Virus record (IMG/VR): IMGVR_UViG_3300032342_000007
Location: 1 to 56,047 of that record
From: a virus
DNA: 56,047 bases
Reading direction: 5' to 3' (one strand)
Both the position numbers and the translations under genes were made by a program. The notes below the pieces were generated by a model. That model searched no databases. It worked only from the letters and a program-made list of their open reading frames with translations, and had not been told where the DNA came from. Positions 25,847 through 33,514 of this stretch are shown here, piece by piece (the first letter of the stretch is position 1; each line of letters starts with the position of its first letter).

Positions 25847-26635
25847 TCAGAACGGGATGTCTTCCGACGCGCCGGTCTTGGGCTCGTCAGCTTCCCCGCC
25901 CGCCTCATCCGGCTTCACGCCCGCGAGCATCATCCGCACGTCCTTCGCCGACTTCGGCTCGAACAGCGCGTAGTAGTTGAAGGGGACCAGCTTCGGCAGG
26001 GGCTTTCCGTCCGACCCGAGCTGGAGCTTGAAGGTCCGCTTGAGGTTGCGCATCGCATCCTCGTTCTCGACGGCCTTCGAGTACAGCTCCGACATCTTCT
26101 TGCCCCGGTAGTTGGCAACCTCGTACAGCTTGACGAGGTCAGCCTCCTTCTGGAACTCGTGCTCGTCGCCGATGTTGGGCGACTTGTCGTCGGCGCGGGT
26201 CGCCTTGTAGAGGCACCCGACCAGCGAGCCACGGTCCTTCTTCTTCAACGCGAACTTCTTCAGCGACTTCAGCTTCGCGGGCAGCAGCTTGATCTCGTAC
26301 TGGTGCGTGTTGCCCTTCTTGTCCACGTACTTCGAGCAGTCAACCACCGTGAAGTAGCCCGCCCAGTAGCGGCTCTTCGCCCCGAGGATCTCGCAGCACG
26401 CGGCACCGTCGTCGCTGACAGCCTGCAAGCAGGTCAGCCAGTTCTTGAAGTCGCCGTTGATCTTGGGGTTGTGTTCGTGGAAGCACAGCGGTTCGTCGTC
26501 GAGGAAGATGAGTTCCTTCGTCGTACCAACCGGCATCCAGAACCGATTCGGCCCGTACATCTGAGCGATTCGGTCTTCCTCGCGCTTGTTGCCCTCGAAG
26601 CCTTCAGTTGCCCAGCTCTGCTTTTGCTCAGCCAT
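25847..26635 (-). CDS. Large ssDNA-binding protein with SSB-type acidic tip
   Basis: 262 residues. It does not show the SSB OB-fold signature but has the features of phage replicative SSBs: a basic aromatic core (SRYWAGYFTVVDCSKYVD, FALKKKDRG, LKRTFKLQL), a Lys-rich middle, and a disordered acidic C-terminus ending EDIPF. In cellular SSB the last residues D-D-D-I-P-F recruit partner proteins, and T7/T4 SSBs have an analogous acidic tail. It lies between replication genes and has its own promoter with an AT-rich leader. CxxC-like residues suggest possible metal binding. Confidence 0.7.
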   Translation of the reverse strand: MAEQKQSWATEGFEGNKREEDRIAQMYGPNRFWMPVGTTKELIFLDDEPLCFHEHNPKINGDFKNWLTCLQAVSDDGAACCEILGAKSRYWAGYFTVVDCSKYVDKKGNTHQYEIKLLPAKLKSLKKFALKKKDRGSLVGCLYKATRADDKSPNIGDEHEFQKEADLVKLYEVANYRGKKMSELYSKAVENEDAMRNLKRTFKLQLGSDGKPLPKLVPFNYYALFEPKSAKDVRMMLAGVKPDEAGGEADEPKTGASEDIPF

Positions 26636-26667
26636 GTTTGTTTATCTCGCTTGGTTATTGGTTATTT

Positions 26668-26696
26668 TCGCTACAGCGCACAGCGACTACGTTCAA
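26668..26696 (-). promoter_or_regulatory. Promoter of the large SSB gene
   Basis: TTGAAC (-35), 17-base spacer, TAGCGA (-10). The -35 overlaps the stop of the upstream gene. The 32-base leader is AT-rich with a duplicated AATAACC, unusual in this GC-rich DNA, and may favour high expression. Confidence 0.5.
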
Positions 26697-27028
26697 AAGG
26701 GACGGTCATCATCCGTTCCCACCTGAACCCCTGCGGTCACCTCCTTCTTCGGTTGATCCGTTTTCTCGCTGCCGTCCGTTTTCGACCCGTTGTCCTTCTT
26801 CGACTTCTTCTTGTCCTCGACCAACTGAATCCGATCGACAAGACCACTTACCACCGACTCACAACCCGTACACAAGTCCTCGAACCGGAAAACTTCGACC
26901 CCCTTCCGCGTCAGCACCCACGGCTCCGGGTTCAACTTCGGCAACCCTTGGGCATAGGGGACCGACTGCATGTCGTACGGCTTCCCGCATCGGTCACAAA
27001 TCATGTTGAAGCTGACGTGAACGGACAC
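26693..27028 (-). CDS. Zinc-ribbon protein with SSB-like C-terminal tip, 111 aa
   Basis: An N-terminal ribbon (CDRC and CTGC, about 40 residues apart) is followed by a Lys/Asp/Ser-rich disordered tail ending TDDDRPF, very like the SSB C-terminal peptide. GTG start with AAGGAG upstream. It may interact with the same partners as SSB; that is inference. Lies immediately upstream of the large SSB gene. Confidence 0.65.
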   Translation of the reverse strand: MSVHVSFNMICDRCGKPYDMQSVPYAQGLPKLNPEPWVLTRKGVEVFRFEDLCTGCESVVSGLVDRIQLVEDKKKSKKDNGSKTDGSEKTDQPKKEVTAGVQVGTDDDRPF

Positions 27029-27052
27029 GGAAAACTCCTTCGTGCGCGGTTC

Positions 27053-27283
27053 CTAGCAACTGGGGACCGGCTTGTCAAAGGTTCCGAACACCAGCTCGAC
27101 TTCGGTCTCGAACGGACCCTCCAATTCCAACTGGGCCTTGAACCTGTCGTGCTCGGACGCGGTGATCGCCAGCAGGACAGCACCGGCAGCGCTCCCCACG
27201 AACGTCACCCCCAACTCAAATCGGAACGTCCCATACGCGTCTTTTCGAAACCAAACCTCCTTCGCCAGCGCCTTGAGCCTCAC
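27053..27283 (-). CDS. Hypothetical protein, 76 aa
   Basis: Beta-rich (FRFELGVTFVGSAAGAVLLA, ELEGPFETEVELVFG). The GTG start overlaps the primase stop (GTGA). No domain recognised. Confidence 0.55.
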   Translation of the reverse strand: MRLKALAKEVWFRKDAYGTFRFELGVTFVGSAAGAVLLAITASEHDRFKAQLELEGPFETEVELVFGTFDKPVPSC

Positions 27284-28341
27284 GGCCGCACCCCCGGCGG
27301 ACCGATGAGTTCGTTCGCTTCGGTGGGCGTGAGGTCGTCCGGGTCGTCCCCGTCCCTCATGCTGACGATTTTGCACGGCAGGCGCTTGCTGATTTTCTCA
27401 CACCACGCCTCAGCCGCCTCCCGGCCCGGCTTGTCCCCATCAGGAACAATGACGACGCGGTTGAAGAAGCGCACCAGCTTTTCAAGCTGGAAGTCAGACA
27501 GGTGAGTGCCCATCACCGCACCAGTCGCGTAGCCATAGCTCTGAAGGCGCATCACGTCGAAGAAGCCCTCAGTCAAACAACCGACCCCAGTGCCGTTCTC
27601 GGTGAAGAACTGCTCGCCGTAGACGTAGTAGTCGCGCTTGAAACCTTTCGCGTGCATGTACTTCGGCGTCACGCCCTCGCGAAAGGCGCGACCGGAGTGG
27701 CCCACAAGCCGACCCTTGCAGTCTCGAATCGGAATGGTGATGCGCCCGAACTTGGCGTCCCAGCACACCTCCCACTTCTTCAAGACCTCAAGGGAAAAAC
27801 GCCGCTCGTTGACGAGGTAGTTCCGGATGCCTGCGGAACTGTGGTGTTCGATGGGGAGGAACTTTTCGATGAGTGTTTCCTCAGGAAGGATTCGCAAATC
27901 CTTCTCCGCCAGCCCCATCCCGAATGAGAGCTGGACGCCCTTGATACCCGCGACTTCCTTCTGGGGATCGAACACGGGCCGCGCACTCACCTGTTCGGGG
28001 TTCTGCAAGCGCTTACCCTGCGCCTCCAAGCGCTCACCCATCTGCTCGACCGTCATGCCATTGTGCGCGCTGACAAAGTCGAAGACCTCGCTCTGGTCTT
28101 CTCCGGAGCGCGCCTGAATCTTCCACAGCAACTCGGTGAGGCTGCCCTTGAAGTTGCAAGCGTGACAGGTGCAGCCGCTGTTGCCCTCTGAGATGGCAAC
28201 GCTGAACGACGGATGGTTGTCTACCAGCTTGGCGTGAGTCCAAGGCGCGAGTGGGCACGAGGAATAGATCCACTGCCCGCCCGGCTTGATTTTCGAGCAG
28301 CCGAGCTTCCGCAACATCACTTGGATGTGAGCGCTGTTCAT
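27280..28341 (-). CDS. DnaG-type primase (zinc-binding plus Toprim)
   Basis: 353 residues. The N-terminal zinc module has C29, C57, C59 and C62 with nearby histidines. The Toprim domain carries the catalytic glutamate in LTEGFFD (E258) and the metal site PDGDKPG (D301, D303), with DGDDPDD further on. It lies beside a separate DnaB-type helicase gene. The chosen ATG overlaps the upstream stop as TGATG. It synthesises RNA primers at the fork. Confidence 0.88.
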   Translation of the reverse strand: MNSAHIQVMLRKLGCSKIKPGGQWIYSSCPLAPWTHAKLVDNHPSFSVAISEGNSGCTCHACNFKGSLTELLWKIQARSGEDQSEVFDFVSAHNGMTVEQMGERLEAQGKRLQNPEQVSARPVFDPQKEVAGIKGVQLSFGMGLAEKDLRILPEETLIEKFLPIEHHSSAGIRNYLVNERRFSLEVLKKWEVCWDAKFGRITIPIRDCKGRLVGHSGRAFREGVTPKYMHAKGFKRDYYVYGEQFFTENGTGVGCLTEGFFDVMRLQSYGYATGAVMGTHLSDFQLEKLVRFFNRVVIVPDGDKPGREAAEAWCEKISKRLPCKIVSMRDGDDPDDLTPTEANELIGPPGVRP

Positions 28342-28673
28342 CAGTCCGCTCGCTTCTCTGCGGGCTTCTGGGGCGGCGGGGCAACCCACTGCCGAAACAT
28401 CGCGTCAAAGCGCTTGTTCTTCACCGAGCCCTCATTGGAGTGGTGGTTGTTCCGCTTCTTTCCGCTGCTGGTGAGCTTGATTTTTTCGGTGGGACCAAAC
28501 GCCGAATCGAGCGAGAGGTAGCCGTACTCCGCAAGACGACTGCGCGCGATGGCAAACGCGTTCAAGAACCGCTCCTTGTTCGGTCCTTTAAGCGTCAGGT
28601 AAATCGCATAGGTGGTGTGCTTCAACAACGGAGGGAGAGGAACAGCAGCCGGTGGTGGTCCGAAAAACAGCAC
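28341..28673 (-). CDS. Hypothetical protein, 110 aa
   Basis: Proline-rich N-terminus, a KERFLNAFAIARSRLAEYG helix, and a basic C-terminal tail with KKRNNHH and KNKRF. GTG start with AAGGAG upstream. Lies between primase and helicase and may be a primosome accessory; no domain recognised. Confidence 0.55.
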   Translation of the reverse strand: MLFFGPPPAAVPLPPLLKHTTYAIYLTLKGPNKERFLNAFAIARSRLAEYGYLSLDSAFGPTEKIKLTSSGKKRNNHHSNEGSVKNKRFDAMFRQWVAPPPQKPAEKRAD

Positions 28674-28682
28674 GGGAACTCC

Positions 28683-30023
28683 TTAGAAGGGAACGTCGGG
28701 GTTGGAGGAACCAAACGGATCTGGATTTGTGGAAGGAGCGGCGTCGCTGCCGCCCGGACTGCCGTCGCCGGTACCGGAGCCAGCGACTCGGGGCTTCTCG
28801 GAGAAGTCCATCGTGTCGAAGTCCCAGTTGCACTCGATTTCATCGGACTCGCCTTCGCGCACCTTGAGCCCTTTGAGCATCATCGTCTTCGCCCGCTTCA
28901 TCTCGTCGGTCTGGATGAGACCGTACATGAGATCCGCATTCCACCCCGCCACGTCGGTGAGCGCAACGGACTCGGCCTGCACCGTCTTGACCTGCCCGGC
29001 CTTCACGTCACGATTGAACTGCATCGTGACGATGATGGGCACCTTGCGCCGCTTGTTGATGCGCTTCAGCTCGTCGAAGACGTTGGCCGCGCGCTCGGTG
29101 CGCGTCAAGCCCGCGACCTTGAGCAGGTACGCACCGTCGAGCACCACGATGTCGGGCTTGGCTTCTTCGACGGCTGCGTCGAACGACTCCATCGAGAAGT
29201 CGAAGTCACCGCCGACAATCATGAAGTTCGGCGAATTCACGAACTCCGCAACGCCGTCGTAGAGCTTCTTCTCCATGAACACGCCGAGGCGGCCCTTGCG
29301 GAGAGCCCCATACGGGAGCTTGAGCTTGAGCGCGTACCAGCGGAGCGCGATGCGCGCCTTCGCCATTTCGGTGGTCGCGTACAGCACGCGGCAGGGGCGC
29401 TTGGTCACGCCGTCCAACTCGGTCATCTGCTGCTCCCACGCGCAGCCCGCGACCATCAGCGAGAGCCAAGTTTTCCCGATGCCAAGCCGCGCCACGAAGA
29501 GCACCAAGTCTTCGGGCCAGAAACCCATCGTCGCTTCGTTGACGGAGTCCCACGGCGACAGCACGCCGGTCAGGCCCTTCTTGATGCGCTCGTAGTAGTC
29601 GAGCACCTCGGGGCCGAGTCCGGGCAGACTCTCAATCAGCGTACCCGCGAGCTTCTCTTTGCGAAGCTCCGTCATCGCGTTTTCGAGAGTGCTCAGTCCC
29701 TTGCGCGGCTCGGTCTCGATTTGCTTCAGCAGCGTGCTGCAAGTCGCGTGAAGCAGCTTCGCGAGCTTGCGATCCATGATGCAGTCGATGAAGTAGTCAG
29801 AGGCTCCAGCGATGGAGTCATCGAGCGCGGTGCTGGTGGCGTGACAGACGATTTCAATCGGCGGAAGGTCGGGATGCTGCTTGGAGTAGTTGAGGATGAA
29901 CTCCCACGCGGCGCGGCCTTCACCGGCCATGTGTTCGAGCGTGATGCCTCGGGCGAGCGCCTTCCGGAGCCCCGGTCGTCCTTCTCGCAGCACCGCGACG
30001 ATGAAGCCCTTGTCGAAGTCCAT
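28683..30023 (-). CDS. dnaB-like: DnaB-type replicative helicase
   Basis: 446 residues. A short helical N-terminal domain (1-100) precedes the RecA-like motor: Walker A RLGIGKTWL (about 179-187), Walker B IVVLDGAYLL, and MQFNRD as the polar motif after it. The C-terminus is a long Gly/Ser/Asp-rich tail ending NPDVPF, resembling an SSB tip and unusual for DnaB. Neighbours are the loader, a paralogue of the initiator C-terminus and the primase, giving a complete primosome set. Confidence 0.9.
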   Translation of the reverse strand: MDFDKGFIVAVLREGRPGLRKALARGITLEHMAGEGRAAWEFILNYSKQHPDLPPIEIVCHATSTALDDSIAGASDYFIDCIMDRKLAKLLHATCSTLLKQIETEPRKGLSTLENAMTELRKEKLAGTLIESLPGLGPEVLDYYERIKKGLTGVLSPWDSVNEATMGFWPEDLVLFVARLGIGKTWLSLMVAGCAWEQQMTELDGVTKRPCRVLYATTEMAKARIALRWYALKLKLPYGALRKGRLGVFMEKKLYDGVAEFVNSPNFMIVGGDFDFSMESFDAAVEEAKPDIVVLDGAYLLKVAGLTRTERAANVFDELKRINKRRKVPIIVTMQFNRDVKAGQVKTVQAESVALTDVAGWNADLMYGLIQTDEMKRAKTMMLKGLKVREGESDEIECNWDFDTMDFSEKPRVAGSGTGDGSPGGSDAAPSTNPDPFGSSNPDVPF

Positions 30024-30024
30024 C

Positions 30025-30621
30025 TCAGCCTCCCTTCTTGAAGCTCAGTGGAACGCGGGCCATCAATTCGGCAGGGGGAGAAGTCTGATCAGGGTGGTCC
30101 TTGAACCATTGCATCAGCTCCGCGACCGCCGGGTGTTGTTCGACTTCGATTTTCGGCTGCTGCGCTTCCGGCATCAGCGTCTCCGCCATCACGAAGAGCC
30201 AGCCGACGGTGGGCACGATGGGCGACTTGGGGAACCGCTCCCGGATGCTGCCCCAGTTTCCGAAGACGTGCCGGAAGTACAACTCGACGAGCGACGCCGA
30301 GTATTTCTGGATGAGCTTGACGGTGAGCCCGACTTCCTTCCCGCCCTTCGGTTTTCCGTCCTCCATCACGAACCAGCGCGCGGTCACCAGCCCCGGATGG
30401 TAGGCCGCCATCAGCTCCTCCCAGACCACTTCGAGCTGACGCACCGAGCCTCGCGGAACATGCCGCTGCGGCCCCGGTCCCTTCAAATTCTTCGCGAACT
30501 GCGCTTTCTTCTGGCGCGCCGCAGTCTTCACGTCGTTCCGTTCGCGTTGAGCTTTGCCTCGCGCTTGAGCGCCTTTCACCAACAGCTCCAGCGCCGTTTT
30601 CCGCTCCGAGTCCGCGCTCAC
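30025..30621 (-). CDS. Primosome accessory related to initiator C-terminus, 198 aa
   Basis: A basic, Gln/Lys/Arg-rich N-terminus leads to a domain (about 65-185) that aligns by eye with the C-terminal domain of the initiator-like protein at 31376-32692: VVWEELMAAYHP versus QVWRAEMAKHYP, FGNWGSIRERFPKSP versus IANWKSLVKRYEKSP, and a shared LMPEAQ. This suggests duplication. GTG start overlaps the loader stop (GTGA). It may help couple helicase and initiator. Confidence 0.6.
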   Translation of the reverse strand: MSADSERKTALELLVKGAQARGKAQRERNDVKTAARQKKAQFAKNLKGPGPQRHVPRGSVRQLEVVWEELMAAYHPGLVTARWFVMEDGKPKGGKEVGLTVKLIQKYSASLVELYFRHVFGNWGSIRERFPKSPIVPTVGWLFVMAETLMPEAQQPKIEVEQHPAVAELMQWFKDHPDQTSPPAELMARVPLSFKKGG

Positions 30622-31379
30622 GGTGAACCCTTCTCGAAGATTTTGGTGCGATTCGATTTCATCTCTGCGACGCGACGGTTGTCACCCGTGATTGGAATCT
30701 CGTAGAGCACGCGACCAACCTGCTCGTGCCACGCAAGCTGAATCGCACCCAGCTCGACGAACGTCAGGATGGAAGTGAAAAAAGTGGGACGCTTCGCAGC
30801 CGCGCGGTCGATGACCAGCGACTTCCAGTTGAAAAAAGAATCCGAAAAATCGGTCGGGTCGATGTCGTCGATGATGAGAACCTTCGCTCGACGAATCAGA
30901 GTCTCGACGAGGCCGCAGTCACCGAACTCTCGGTGAAAGCGAACCGCATCACGCAGGTCGCTCGCACGCGTAAAGTAGATGCTCCGGTCGGTGAGGTGCC
31001 CGTACCAGCCCTCGTTGAGGAGCTTCGCGGGGATTTCCTTCCCTCGCGCATCGAGCTTCAGTGGCTTCAGCTCCCCCGTTTCGTCAAGTTCGCGTTCTTC
31101 GAAGCGACGCAAGCCCGCCTTCGCGAGCTGAATCGCGGCGGTGGTCTTCCCAACTCCAGCTTGGCCGGAGAACCAGTAGCCCAGCCCCTGCCAAACGAAC
31201 TCGGTCTGGTGCTTCAGGTAGTTCCCGACCGCGAGCAGCGCGTCGGGCGTGCAGTCGGAGAGCTTGCAGTCCCAGATGTTCGCCGGGGTGTTGAACACCG
31301 CCTGCGCGTCCGCCCCCGACAGGGGCCACTTCGGTCTCGTCGGTCCTTCGGCGAGATCCGCTTCGTCCACTTCGCTCAT
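30618..31379 (-). CDS. dnaC-like: AAA+ helicase loader, DnaC-like
   Basis: 253 residues. Walker A SGQAGVGKTT (71-80) and Walker B KVLIIDDID (D171-D172) with a short ASDLRDAVRFHREFG stretch between, as in DnaC/IstB-type loaders. A long insert (about 95-130) separates the P-loop from the next strand. Downstream of the initiator (ATGA overlap) and upstream of the helicase. Expected to place DnaB at the origin. Confidence 0.85.
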   Translation of the reverse strand: MSEVDEADLAEGPTRPKWPLSGADAQAVFNTPANIWDCKLSDCTPDALLAVGNYLKHQTEFVWQGLGYWFSGQAGVGKTTAAIQLAKAGLRRFEERELDETGELKPLKLDARGKEIPAKLLNEGWYGHLTDRSIYFTRASDLRDAVRFHREFGDCGLVETLIRRAKVLIIDDIDPTDFSDSFFNWKSLVIDRAAAKRPTFFTSILTFVELGAIQLAWHEQVGRVLYEIPITGDNRRVAEMKSNRTKIFEKGSP

Positions 31380-32692
31380 AGCTTGTCCCCCTTCAACTTC
31401 GGCGCGCGGAACACCTCTTGCGCGAGTTCCGGCGGAAGAAGCTCACCGGGGTTCGCGCGCTGCCACGCGGCTACGCGGTCCTTCAACGCCTGCACCTGCT
31501 GGGCTGGAGTCACAGCCCCCTCGACGCCCTGCGCCTCCGGCATCAGGTCCTTGACCTTCCACTCTGCCTGAAGCGTGTTCGGCGTCGCCGGAAAGTTCGG
31601 GCTCTTCTCGTAGCGCTTCACCAGCGACTTCCAGTTCGCGATGACCCATCGGGCGTACACGAGCGTCGCCTCCAGCCCGTAGTCGTCCATCAGGGAAAGA
31701 ACGTTTTTCGCCTCGCAGCTTTTCGACGGCTCCGCCAGCAACCCGTCCTTGCCGACGGTCAGCCACTGCTTGTGCCCGAGCGGGACCTTTGGGTAGTGCT
31801 TCGCCATCTCAGCCCGCCAGACCTGCTCGACCTTGGCGACGGCGTTCAGGCGGTCCTGTTGGGCCGCTGTGCGGGCTTTGGCTTCAAGAGGGGTCACGGC
31901 GGGGGTCTCCTTCGAAAGTGGCTCCACGGCCCGCACAGGCGGCGGAGGGGGGCTCCCGGAACCGGGGGAGGGTCGGTCGGTCGGCCGGTCGGCCGAGCGG
32001 TCGGTCGGCTGGTCGTCGGTCGGTCGGTCGAGTCGTGTCGGTCGGGCGGCTTCCGACGCTTTTGGAACGGCCGCGAGACGCAGTGTTGGAGAGAGGCTGT
32101 TCCCCCTCTCTTCAAAGAGATTTTTGTTCTCTTCAGACCTGTTCTCTTCATTATCGGCAAATTTTGCCGGGGTAAGGCCGGAAATATTTGCCGGGGTAAG
32201 GCCGGAAATATTTGCCGGGGTGGGATATGTCGTACCCCGGCAATCGTTGCCGGGGTTACCGGGGTCAGAATTGCCGGGGTGGTCAGGAGTAGTCCAAGGA
32301 AAACCGTGCGCTTCCATACGCAGTTGCGCGCGTGACTCGGAGGCGTCCGTCGCACGCACATGGTCGGCGCGGCGGCGCGCTTTGGCCTCCTTCGCGGCCC
32401 ACTCCACGGTTCTGAGCTGCCAAACGTGCTCCAGAAGCCAGTACCGGGACGACTTTCCGTGCCGGTGTTCGACCCGCAAGAGCTTCTCTTTTTCGAAGAA
32501 GCGGACCGCTGACCGGACCGTGCGCACGCTGAGGGTCACCTCGCGCGCGATGGTGTGGATGCTGGCCCACGCGAACTGGTTCTTGCCCACGTTGCGCAGA
32601 ATTTCGGCGTAGACCAGCTTCTGCGCGGGCGTGAGTTCCGGCGTCACCTTCAGCCAGACGGTGTTGACCGAAAAGCCCGAGGCGAAGCTCAT
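31376..32692 (-). CDS. Replication initiator-like protein with winged helix and internal iterons
   Basis: 438 residues. The N-terminus (about 18-85) is a winged helix: LTPAQKLVYAEILR, then SIHTIAREVTLSVRTVRSAV and a wing KLLRVEHR. The middle (130-260) is low complexity: GLTPANIS repeats, then PTD/RPTD repeats and prolines. The C-terminal domain (270-400) is shared with the 198-residue protein downstream. The DNA encoding GLTPANIS carries the iterons of the candidate origin, as in lambda gene O. An ATGA overlap couples it to a small upstream basic peptide. Confidence 0.75.
   Translation of the reverse strand: MSFASGFSVNTVWLKVTPELTPAQKLVYAEILRNVGKNQFAWASIHTIAREVTLSVRTVRSAVRFFEKEKLLRVEHRHGKSSRYWLLEHVWQLRTVEWAAKEAKARRRADHVRATDASESRAQLRMEAHGFPWTTPDHPGNSDPGNPGNDCRGTTYPTPANISGLTPANISGLTPAKFADNEENRSEENKNLFEERGNSLSPTLRLAAVPKASEAARPTRLDRPTDDQPTDRSADRPTDRPSPGSGSPPPPPVRAVEPLSKETPAVTPLEAKARTAAQQDRLNAVAKVEQVWRAEMAKHYPKVPLGHKQWLTVGKDGLLAEPSKSCEAKNVLSLMDDYGLEATLVYARWVIANWKSLVKRYEKSPNFPATPNTLQAEWKVKDLMPEAQGVEGAVTPAQQVQALKDRVAAWQRANPGELLPPELAQEVFRAPKLKGDKL
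31972..32050. repeat. GGTC-rich low-complexity tract
   Basis: About 80 bases built from cggt/ggtc tetramers inside the initiator-like gene, encoding RPTD-like repeats. Variation in repeat number would shift the linker length. A DNA-level function is possible since it lies close to the iterons. Confidence 0.6.
32105..32281. other. Candidate replication origin: iterons beside an AT-rich element
   Basis: Iteron core TTGCCGGGGT occurs at 32164, 32188, 32212, 32247 and 32271, once inverted at 32234-32243 and partially at 32258-32265. The first three are 24 bases apart, within an exact 24-base repeat containing GGAAATATT. A palindrome CGGCAAA-T-TTTGCCG lies at 32155-32169. Bases 32105-32162 are markedly AT-rich in otherwise GC-rich DNA, like an unwinding element. 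The cluster lies in the initiator-like gene beside loader and helicase genes, as in lambda. An origin role is inferred, not shown. Confidence 0.65.
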
Positions 32693-32802
32693 CGAGCCAC
32701 CAACGAATTCAAGGTGCGCCTACGGCGAAGTTCTGGCCACCGGAAGCTGTTGCGTTGCTCCCTCAGGAACGAAGGAGTTGATCCCTCTCGTTTCCCGGCC
32801 AT
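32689..32802 (-). CDS. Short basic peptide before the initiator, 37 aa
   Basis: Arg-rich peptide (RWPELRRRRTLNSLVAR) whose stop overlaps the initiator ATG (ATGA). GGGGGA lies eight bases before its ATG. It could be a coupled leader peptide. The longer in-frame extension upstream reads through repeats and looks non-coding. Confidence 0.35.
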   Translation of the reverse strand: MAGKREGSTPSFLREQRNSFRWPELRRRRTLNSLVAR

Positions 32803-32946
32803 GCGCGGTCCCCCAGCTCCAGAGATTCTTCTGACCGCGCCGCGTGCGCAGAAAAAAGCGGGCGGATCTGGGTTCGCCGTCCCAGCAGAGGTCGGGAGCT
32901 GCACCCTCGCTGAAAACCCCAGATCCACCCTAGACCAGAAAGTGAC

Positions 32947-33156
32947 ATGTCGATCTTGGCTCCCAATCCGTTTGACATCGTTCCGGCGAGGAACGAGGCG
33001 GCGGACTTCTACGCCCGCATCCGCGAAGCCGTCAAGAGCTTCGCGCGCGCTACCGAAAGCGTCGCGAGTTGGAGTTTTCCACAGCCCAACTCTCGTCGAG
33101 AAACGAACGGATCTTGCTTCGTTTCCCACAGGCTGACGCATCGCCTCTCCCTCTAA
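32947..33156 (+). CDS. Possible small rightward gene, 69 aa
   Basis: The first about 43 codons have the genome's coding style and encode MSILAPNPFDIVPARNEA followed by an amphipathic helix. The remainder runs across the DnaA-box-like repeats and looks less protein-like. No good ribosome-binding site. It could be a remnant or a true short gene facing the leftward replication genes. Confidence 0.3.
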   Translation: MSILAPNPFDIVPARNEAADFYARIREAVKSFARATESVASWSFPQPNSRRETNGSCFVSHRLTHRLSL

Positions 33157-33185
33157 CGAAAAACTTCTCCACAGGTTTCCCACAG
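33075..33185. repeat. DnaA-box-like cluster in a gene-poor stretch
   Basis: Four same-direction repeats of type TTNYCCACAG: ttttccacag (33075), tttcccacag (33122), ttctccacag (33165) and tttcccacag (33176). They differ by one or two bases from the DnaA box TTATCCACA. They lie in 32803-33249, the longest stretch without a convincing gene, upstream of the initiator operon. A weak promoter candidate (TTGACG, 18 bases, TAGAAG; 33035-33006, leftward) lies nearby. Probably part of origin or replication control. Confidence 0.5.
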
Positions 33186-33249
33186 CCTCTTGCGGACGCA
33201 CCTCTCCCAGCACGGCGACCGCCGCGCCGATTCCCCCGGCGGCGCGCGG

Positions 33250-33507
33250 CTACTTCGCGCTCGCCTCCGAAACCCAGCCCTTCCCTCCGCACGTCGGACA
33301 CGTTGCCGACGTGACCAGCGACCACCGACCGCTCAGCAGCTTGAGTTTTCCGCTCTTCCGCAGCCGCTGGAGTTCTCGGTCCAGTCGTTGGTCGTACGTC
33401 TGCGTGGAAAGTCCCAGCGCCTCGCGCATCTCTTTGTTCGACTTCGGCCCCTTCGTCAGCAATGAGGCCACTCGGCTCTCCGTCACCTCTCCGTCCTTTC
33501 GTTTCAT
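33250..33507 (-). CDS. Winged-helix protein with zinc knuckle, 85 aa
   Basis: A helix-turn-helix (SNKEMREALGLSTQTYDQRLDREL) is followed by a wing (KLKLLSGRWSLV) and a C-terminal CPTCGGKGW, half of a DnaJ-like zinc finger. A very good Shine-Dalgarno (AGGAGG) precedes the ATG. Likely a DNA-binding regulator; it follows the VWA gene in the same direction and precedes the gene-poor repeat region. Confidence 0.7.
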   Translation of the reverse strand: MKRKDGEVTESRVASLLTKGPKSNKEMREALGLSTQTYDQRLDRELQRLRKSGKLKLLSGRWSLVTSATCPTCGGKGWVSEASAK

Positions 33508-33514
33508 GTTCCTC

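Noticed and set aside
32689-33213. 174-codon leftward gene upstream of the initiator
   Set aside because: Only the last 37 codons look acceptable; the rest crosses the DnaA-box-like repeats and has non-coding composition.
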